Position numbers and translations under genes: made by a program | From: Vibrio tubiashii | GTDB lineage: Bacteria; Pseudomonadota; Gammaproteobacteria; Enterobacterales; Vibrionaceae | Direction: 5' to 3' | Length of the DNA: 64,000 bases | Assembly (NCBI RefSeq): GCF_028551255.1 | Contig: NZ_CP117029.1 | Coordinates: forward strand, 1,178,001 to 1,242,000 | Notes under the pieces: model-generated | Seen by the model: the letters and a program-made list of their open reading frames with translations, nothing else | Database searches by the model: none | Told to the model about the DNA's origin: nothing | Shown here: piece after piece, positions 59,001 to 64,000 of the stretch | How positions within the stretch are numbered: position 1 is the stretch's first letter | How the letters are laid out: each line of letters begins with the position of its first letter

Positions 59001-59669
59001 ATGGGTATTTTCTCTCGATTCGCAGACATCGTTAATTCAAACATCAGTGCTCTATTAGATAAAGCAGAAGATCCTGAAAAAATGATCCGCTTAATCATTC
59101 AGGAAATGGAAGATACGTTAGTTGAAGTAAGAACTAACTCGGCAAAAGCGATTGCTGATAAGAAAGAGTTGGCACGCAAAGTTGAGTCAATGGAAGCGGC
59201 CATTGATGAGTGGCAGCAAAAAGCGACCTTAGCGTTAACTAAGCAGCGCGAAGATCTTGCAAGATCGGCATTGATTGAAAAGCAAAAACTGCAAGATATG
59301 CTAAAAGGTCTGCACACCGAGCAAACCTTAGTTGAAGAGACGATCGATAAGTTAACGGGTGAAATCAGCAAGCTAGAAACAAAAATTACCGAGACTCGCG
59401 CTAAGCAACAGGCTTTAGCGATTCGCAGTCAAACAGCCTCTAACCGCCGAGATGTTCAAAAACATCTGCATACTGCGCGTACCAGCGAAGCCATGGCTAA
59501 GTTTGAGCAATACTCGCGCAAGATTGATGAGATGGAAGCTGAAGCCGATTTGTATGCAAAAACGGGCAACGCTAAATCTTTAGATCAAGAGTTTGCGGAG
59601 CTACAAGCTCAAGATGAAATTGAAAAAGAGTTAGAAAAGCTCAAGCAACAGATGGAAGATAAAAAGTAA
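59001..59669 (+). CDS. pspA: Phage shock protein A
   Basis: A 222-residue ESCRT-III-like coiled-coil protein. GIFSRFADIVNSNISALLDKAEDPEKM is the membrane-binding helix; long heptad-rich helices follow. PspA inhibits PspF in unstressed cells and forms assemblies on damaged inner membrane to keep it tight. AAGGAG lies 9-14 nt before the ATG. First gene of pspABC. Confidence 0.97.
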   Translation: MGIFSRFADIVNSNISALLDKAEDPEKMIRLIIQEMEDTLVEVRTNSAKAIADKKELARKVESMEAAIDEWQQKATLALTKQREDLARSALIEKQKLQDMLKGLHTEQTLVEETIDKLTGEISKLETKITETRAKQQALAIRSQTASNRRDVQKHLHTARTSEAMAKFEQYSRKIDEMEAEADLYAKTGNAKSLDQEFAELQAQDEIEKELEKLKQQMEDKK

Positions 59670-59753
59670 TTCCAGCTATATTTTGTTAAGTTTATTAGGT
59701 AGATAACATTTGCTTGGATTGTCGTTTATCTACCTTTGATTAAGGAGTTATTT

Positions 59754-59987
59754 ATGTCGTCATTTTTCATTGCTGGTCCACTGATCGTATTTCTGATTTT
59801 CGTTGCTCCTCTATGGTTGTTTTTACACTACCGAAGTAAGAAGAATGCAAGCACAGGTTTATCTCAAGAAGATTTACAGCGACTAGAGTCTTTATCAGAA
59901 AAGGCTGCCAGTATGCAAAGTCGAGTCGATACGTTAGAGCGTATTTTAGATACAGAATCACCGAGCTGGAGGCGCCGCTATGAATAA
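59754..59987 (+). CDS. pspB: Phage shock protein B
   Basis: A 77-residue protein with one N-terminal transmembrane helix (about 3-25, FIAGPLIVFLIFVAPLWLFL), then a basic stretch and a coiled-coil helix. With PspC it senses inner-membrane stress and releases PspF from PspA. The start at 59754 has AAGGAG upstream. Its end overlaps pspC by 8 nt. Confidence 0.95.
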   Translation: MSSFFIAGPLIVFLIFVAPLWLFLHYRSKKNASTGLSQEDLQRLESLSEKAASMQSRVDTLERILDTESPSWRRRYE

Positions 59988-60369
59988 GCGTGAGTTATAC
60001 CGCGATACTGTTAATGGAAAGATCACTGGCGTATGTGCAGGCTTGGCTAACTACTTTGCGTTGGAAGTGTGGTTAGTGCGCATCTTGGTGATTTCAGCAG
60101 CTCTACTGGGCGGTAGTTTCTTGGTTATTCTTGCCTATATCGCGATGACGTTGATGATCGAAAAGCAGCCGCCTAACTATGTAGAAGCGATCAAAACCGA
60201 GCAAGAGCACAAGCTTAAAAACAAGCCTTGGAAGCAAGGTCAAACCCCTGAAATGTTACTCAACACGATTGAGAAAGACTTTCATAACTTAGAAAACCAA
60301 ATTCGCGATCTTGAAGCTTACGTCACTTCAGATGCGTTTAAAGTCGATAAAGAGTTTAAAACGCTATAG
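59980..60369 (+). CDS. pspC: Phage shock protein C
   Basis: A 129-residue inner-membrane protein with the PspC domain: NGKITGVCAGLANYFALEVWLVRI followed by one transmembrane helix (about 37-60). The C-terminal tail is helical and cytoplasmic or periplasmic. It is the stress sensor that recruits PspA. It overlaps pspB by 8 nt. Confidence 0.95.
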   Translation: MNKRELYRDTVNGKITGVCAGLANYFALEVWLVRILVISAALLGGSFLVILAYIAMTLMIEKQPPNYVEAIKTEQEHKLKNKPWKQGQTPEMLLNTIEKDFHNLENQIRDLEAYVTSDAFKVDKEFKTL

Positions 60370-60393
60370 CAACTAGTTGAGTTAACCAAATTG

Positions 60394-60429
60394 AGCCTTC
60401 TGGTGCATCCGACACAGTGAAGGCTTAAA
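60394..60429 (+). terminator. Weak hairpin after pspC
   Basis: AGCCTTC (60394-60400) pairs with GAAGGCT (60419-60425) around an 18-nt loop and is followed by only TAAAA. It may be a weak terminator or a stabilising hairpin for the psp transcript. Confidence 0.35.
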
Positions 60430-60555
60430 AGTGCGACGATTCGCTCATATACTGGGCAAATTATTAATTTTCATAATATTTTTTGTCCTGTCTATGGAAG
60501 AGGCGGTATCATTCATCTATCTTTGTAACTAATCGCTACAAACGGATGATTGATT

Positions 60556-61587
60556 ATGCGCAAATCCATTTTGTTTCTTGCGACGGCTGCTGTATTGAGT
60601 GGTTGTGGCAAGGAACTCCCTCCTGTTCCCGAGCCTGATTCAAGGCCAGCTAAACTATTTACTGTTTCCATCGGCAATGCTCAGTTTGAACGTACTTTTC
60701 CAGCTACTTCTGAAGCTGGTGATAAAGCCGTTCTTGCCTTTCGTGTTCCCGGTCAACTCCAGTCTATTGATGTGGTTGCGGGCCAACCCGTCAATAAAGG
60801 CGATGTGCTGGCCGCACTCAACCCCGATGAGTACACGCTTTTAGCCAAGCAAGCGGAAGCTCAATATCGCCTTACCGATGTGCAATATCAGCGCTATAAA
60901 AAACTCCGCAAAGACAAAGTGGTGTCAGAGCAAGACTTTGATGAAGCGAAAGCCAAACGAAATTCCGCCAGAGCTACTTTGGAACAAGCACAAGCCAACT
61001 TACGCTACACACGCTTAGTGGCGCCGTACAACGGCACTATATCTATTGTTCCTGCTGAAGCTCATGAGTACATTGCCGCCAAAGAAGGGGTGATGAACAT
61101 TCAGACGACCCAATTGATGAAAGTGATTTTCCAACTTCCTGATCATCTTCTTAATCGCTTCGCTAGTGGTCTTAATCTGACAGCGCACATGACCTTTGAC
61201 GCGTTTCCGGGAACCGAATATGAACTCATGTTCCAAGAGGTGGATACCGAAGCCGATCCGAAAACGGGCTCCTATAAAGTGACCATGGTGATGGAAAGGC
61301 CAGAAGATGTCGGCATTTTACCCGGCATGGCAGGTTCCATTCATGTCGCAGTTGAATCTACTGGCGCGACGCGTATTCCTCAGTCGGCGCTAATGGAAGA
61401 GAATGGTCAGACTTACGTCTGGCGAGTCGATTCACAAGGCATAGTTGCAAAAGCATTAGTTGAACTAAATGATAAACAGCAAGTGCAAAGTGGCTTAAAC
61501 GAAGGCGATCAGATCGTTGTATCTGGTGTGAATGGCATCGAGTCTGGGATTAAGGTTCGAGAGTGGATCAAAGAGCGAGGGCTGTAA
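60556..61587 (+). CDS. RND efflux periplasmic adaptor lipoprotein, first of two
   Basis: A 343-residue membrane-fusion protein with lipobox LSGC (Cys17). Features are the biotinyl-lipoyl-like strands (RVPGQLQSIDVVAGQPVNKGDVLAAL), a helical hairpin near 90-150, and the barrel motif TRLVAPYNGTIS. It links an RND pump to an outer-membrane channel. The paired adaptor-adaptor-pump arrangement after psp resembles V. cholerae VexIJK. Start at the ATG at 60556; a TTG lies six bases earlier. It is followed by the second adaptor 1 nt downstream. Confidence 0.9.
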   Translation: MRKSILFLATAAVLSGCGKELPPVPEPDSRPAKLFTVSIGNAQFERTFPATSEAGDKAVLAFRVPGQLQSIDVVAGQPVNKGDVLAALNPDEYTLLAKQAEAQYRLTDVQYQRYKKLRKDKVVSEQDFDEAKAKRNSARATLEQAQANLRYTRLVAPYNGTISIVPAEAHEYIAAKEGVMNIQTTQLMKVIFQLPDHLLNRFASGLNLTAHMTFDAFPGTEYELMFQEVDTEADPKTGSYKVTMVMERPEDVGILPGMAGSIHVAVESTGATRIPQSALMEENGQTYVWRVDSQGIVAKALVELNDKQQVQSGLNEGDQIVVSGVNGIESGIKVREWIKERGL

Positions 61588-61588
61588 G

Positions 61589-62677
61589 ATGAAGCAATGG
61601 TTAAATCTATGTGCGCTCTCTTCGGCCGCACTGTTAGCAGGGTGTGGTGGAGAACCACAGTATGTGGATTTTGGTACACCTAAAGTGAAAGTGTTGGCAC
61701 TTTCCAACCAAGTCGTAAACGAAGACCGTCTCTATTTTCCTGCAGTAGCAAACGCGGCAGAACGCTCGCACTTAAGCTTCCGCGTGGCAGGGGAAATCAG
61801 CAAGATCTACGTTAAAGAAGGTGATCACCTTAAACAAGGTGACTTGATTGCTGAATTAGATCCTACCGACTACAAACTTGAAGTTGATAATGCTAGCGCG
61901 CGTTATAGCGTGGTAGATAGTCAGTACAAGCGCTCTAAGCCGCTTGTTGATAAAGGTTTGTTGGCGAAGTCTCAATTCGATGAGATTGCAGCCAATCGCC
62001 AGATAGCTTACGCAGAACTTCAATTAGCCAAACTTCGTTTATCTTTTACTAAATTGAAAGCACCTGTTGATGGGATTATCTCACGCGTTAACGTTGACCA
62101 GTTTGAGAATATTCAGGTTGGTCAGCAAGTCGTCAATATCCACAGTGTTGAAAATGTCGAGGTGTTGATTCAACTTCCTGATCAACTCCATGCCAGCCAA
62201 CCGACTCAAGAGTCGTTAGAAAACATTGAAGCGGTTGTGCGAGTACCGAGTGGCAATGAATACAATGCGACTATCAAAGAATTTACCACTGAGCCTGATC
62301 CGGCGACCGGTACATTTACCGTGACTTTGACACTACCTATGCCTGAAGAAGAGTACATTCTGGATGGTATGGCAGTAGAGGTAACGTCTAAGGGTAAAGA
62401 TGTTGGTCTAGAGCTTAAAGGTGGCGTTCAAGTGCCTATTGAAGCCATTTTCAATGGTGATGGCGACTCACTAGATAGACAAAGCAAATATGTTTGGGTG
62501 CTCAATGCAGATAACTCTGTCAATAAGCAAAAAGTCGTGACTGGCAAGGCGAGTAAAGACGCCATTCAAATTCTTGATGGGTTAAGTAGTGACCAATCGG
62601 TTGTGATAGCAGGTGTTTCTAGATTAAGGGAAGGAATGCAGGTGCAAGTAGTTAAGCAGGAGGCGGGTAATGAGTGA
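61589..62677 (+). CDS. RND efflux periplasmic adaptor lipoprotein, second of two
   Basis: A 362-residue membrane-fusion protein with lipobox LLAGC (Cys19). Features are the lipoyl-like FRVAGEISKIYVKEGDHLKQGDLIAEL, a helical hairpin, and TKLKAPVDGIISRVNVD. It is clearly homologous to the gene before it. Its end overlaps the pump gene by 8 nt. Start set at MKQWLN; the frame is open 57 nt further upstream inside the first adaptor. Systems such as TriABC of Pseudomonas also need two adaptors. Confidence 0.9.
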   Translation: MKQWLNLCALSSAALLAGCGGEPQYVDFGTPKVKVLALSNQVVNEDRLYFPAVANAAERSHLSFRVAGEISKIYVKEGDHLKQGDLIAELDPTDYKLEVDNASARYSVVDSQYKRSKPLVDKGLLAKSQFDEIAANRQIAYAELQLAKLRLSFTKLKAPVDGIISRVNVDQFENIQVGQQVVNIHSVENVEVLIQLPDQLHASQPTQESLENIEAVVRVPSGNEYNATIKEFTTEPDPATGTFTVTLTLPMPEEEYILDGMAVEVTSKGKDVGLELKGGVQVPIEAIFNGDGDSLDRQSKYVWVLNADNSVNKQKVVTGKASKDAIQILDGLSSDQSVVIAGVSRLREGMQVQVVKQEAGNE

Positions 62678-64000
62678 ACATAAGAATAACTCGCCGCAAA
62701 GCGATGATGATGTAACGGGTATCGCGGCTTACTTTATCCGTAACCGTGTGATCAGTTGGATGATCTCGTTAATCTTCTTGATTGGTGGTGCTGCGGCTTT
62801 CTTTGGTTTAGGTCGATTGGAAGACCCTGCATTTACCATCAAAGATGCCATGGTTGTCACTTCCTACCCAGGTGCGACGCCTCAGCAAGTTGAAGAAGAG
62901 GTGACTTATCCGATAGAGAAGGCTATCCAGCAGCTAACCTATGTCGATGAAGTCAACTCCATTTCAAGTCGCGGTTTATCGCAAATAACCGTTTCGATGA
63001 AAAACAACTACGGTCCCGATGATTTACCCCAGATTTGGGATGAGTTACGCCGAAAAGTGAACGATCTAAAAGGTCAGCTACCGCCGGGGGTGAATGACCC
63101 ATCGGTGATTGATGACTTTGGTGACGTTTACGGCATCTTGCTAGCGGTAACAGGTGATGGCTACAGCTACAAAGAGCTACTCGATTATGTGGACTATCTA
63201 CGTCGAGAGCTGGAGCTTATCGATGGTGTCAGCAAGGTGTCGGTCTCCGGAGAACAGCAAGAGCAGGTCTTTATCGAGATTTCGATGAAGCGTTTGAGCA
63301 CTCTTGGAATCGCACCGAATACGGTATTTAACTTGTTATCCACTCAGAACGTGGTTTCTGATGCGGGCGCAATTCGAATCGGTGATGAATACATTCGAAT
63401 CCATCCTACAGGTGAGTTCAAAAATGTTGATCAGCTCGGTGATTTAATCATTACTGAGAGTGGTGCGCAGGGACTGATCTACTTGAAAGACGTCGCTGAC
63501 ATTACCCGTGGTTATGTTGAAGTTCCGAGCAATATTGTCACGTTCAATGGTGAACTAGCGCTTAACTTAGGGGTTTCCTTTGCTCAAGGGGTAAACGTTG
63601 TTGAAGTAGGTCAACGCTTTGACCGACGTTTAGCTGAACTTAAGTACCAGCAGCCGGTAGGTGTCGAAATCTCTGAGATCTACAGCCAACCTAAAGAAGT
63701 TGATAAGTCTGTAAGCGGATTTGTCGTCAGCCTAGGTCAAGCGGTCGCGATCGTTATCATCGTACTGCTGTTCTTTATGGGACTAAGATCAGGCCTGTTG
63801 ATTGGTCTTATTTTGTTACTCACCGTTCTGGGTACTTTCATATTTATGAAGTACTTTGCTATCGATTTACAACGTATCTCCCTAGGTGCTCTGGTTATCG
63901 CTTTAGGTATGCTGGTGGATAATGCCATAGTGGTGGTCGAAGGGATATTGATTGGCACGCAGAAAGGGCGGACGCGGATGCAAGCCGCCACAGACATCGT
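62670..64000 (+). CDS. RND multidrug efflux pump permease, truncated at window edge
   Basis: About 443 codons of an AcrB/HAE1-type pump whose end lies beyond the window. N-terminal transmembrane helix 1 (about 28-46), then the porter domain with SYPGATPQQVEEEVTYPIE, then helices 2-4. The TM4 proton-relay motif reads LVDNAIVVVEG: Asp417 is kept, but the next residue is Asn418 where AcrB has a second Asp. The pump should export drugs, detergents or toxic metabolites in exchange for protons. The ATG overlaps the second adaptor gene by 8 nt. Confidence 0.92.
   Translation, partial: MSEHKNNSPQSDDDVTGIAAYFIRNRVISWMISLIFLIGGAAAFFGLGRLEDPAFTIKDAMVVTSYPGATPQQVEEEVTYPIEKAIQQLTYVDEVNSISSRGLSQITVSMKNNYGPDDLPQIWDELRRKVNDLKGQLPPGVNDPSVIDDFGDVYGILLAVTGDGYSYKELLDYVDYLRRELELIDGVSKVSVSGEQQEQVFIEISMKRLSTLGIAPNTVFNLLSTQNVVSDAGAIRIGDEYIRIHPTGEFKNVDQLGDLIITESGAQGLIYLKDVADITRGYVEVPSNIVTFNGELALNLGVSFAQGVNVVEVGQRFDRRLAELKYQQPVGVEISEIYSQPKEVDKSVSGFVVSLGQAVAIVIIVLLFFMGLRSGLLIGLILLLTVLGTFIFMKYFAIDLQRISLGALVIALGMLVDNAIVVVEGILIGTQKGRTRMQAATDI

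Overview
The window looks like part of the larger chromosome of a marine Vibrio. The evidence is an OmpU-type porin, a vicH-like H-NS gene, the gene order bioA / bioBFCD - htpX - cyclopropane/furan fatty acid operon - purB - hflD - mnmA - gsk - hns - his operon, and sapABCDF - pspF / pspABC followed by an RND pump with two adaptors. All of this is recalled Vibrio synteny and family knowledge; no search was run. Nearly everything after base 9,600 reads as ordinary chromosomal backbone with tight operons, strong terminators and readable regulatory sites. No tRNA, rRNA, CRISPR array, integrase or insertion sequence was seen.

Bases 1-9,630 are the accessory part. They hold the last 29 codons of a CdiB/FhaC-type outer-membrane transporter, a 2,980-residue CdiA-type exoprotein, and a 100-residue immunity gene overlapping it by 4 nt. 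The C-terminal ~175 residues of CdiA look like a DNA/RNA non-specific endonuclease of the NS_2 kind, and the small partner resembles the YezG/DUF600 immunity family. The module is followed by a bidirectional terminator and 18 perfect copies of a heptamer that abut, and share bases with, the xthA stop codon.

Bases 9,628-19,980 hold xthA, a chemoreceptor, roxA-ybaM-priC, a TSUP permease, dinG (with an unusual iron-sulfur cysteine pattern), an OmpU-type porin and a DUF2057 protein. Bases 20,000-25,300 are the biotin locus, with divergent bioA and bioBFCD around a BirA-like operator, plus a small uncharacterised gene. Bases 25,602-32,712 hold htpX and an eight-gene operon (NTF2-like, SDR, FAD oxidoreductase, DUF1365, cyclopropane-fatty-acid-type methyltransferase, DUF2878, chalcone-isomerase-like, DUF3833). 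The operon promoter carries four TGTACA-type boxes, which suggests a light-responsive LitR/CarH-type MerR regulator.

Bases 32,897-38,712 hold purB, hflD, mnmA, a small unknown gene, gsk and hns; purB and gsk both have PurR-like operators at their promoters. Bases 38,713-41,245 contain a lysine riboswitch in front of an NhaC-family transporter, a likely lysine permease. Bases 41,350-48,760 are the complete his operon hisGDCBHAFI with a leader peptide containing five consecutive histidines and an attenuator. Bases 48,784-51,642 hold a Fur-box-linked ArsP_2-type permease, the family II pyrophosphatase and a DUF2750 protein.

Bases 51,651-60,369 are a DUF2927 gene, sapABCDF and the phage-shock genes pspF / pspABC with a sigma-54 promoter. 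PspF carries GSFTGS instead of GAFTGA. The window ends inside an RND efflux pump gene preceded by two adaptor lipoproteins. The items most worth a second look are the CDI toxin/immunity pair, the TGTACA-box operon, the lysine-riboswitch transporter, the double palindrome at the purB promoter, the DinG cysteine change and the PspF loop variant.
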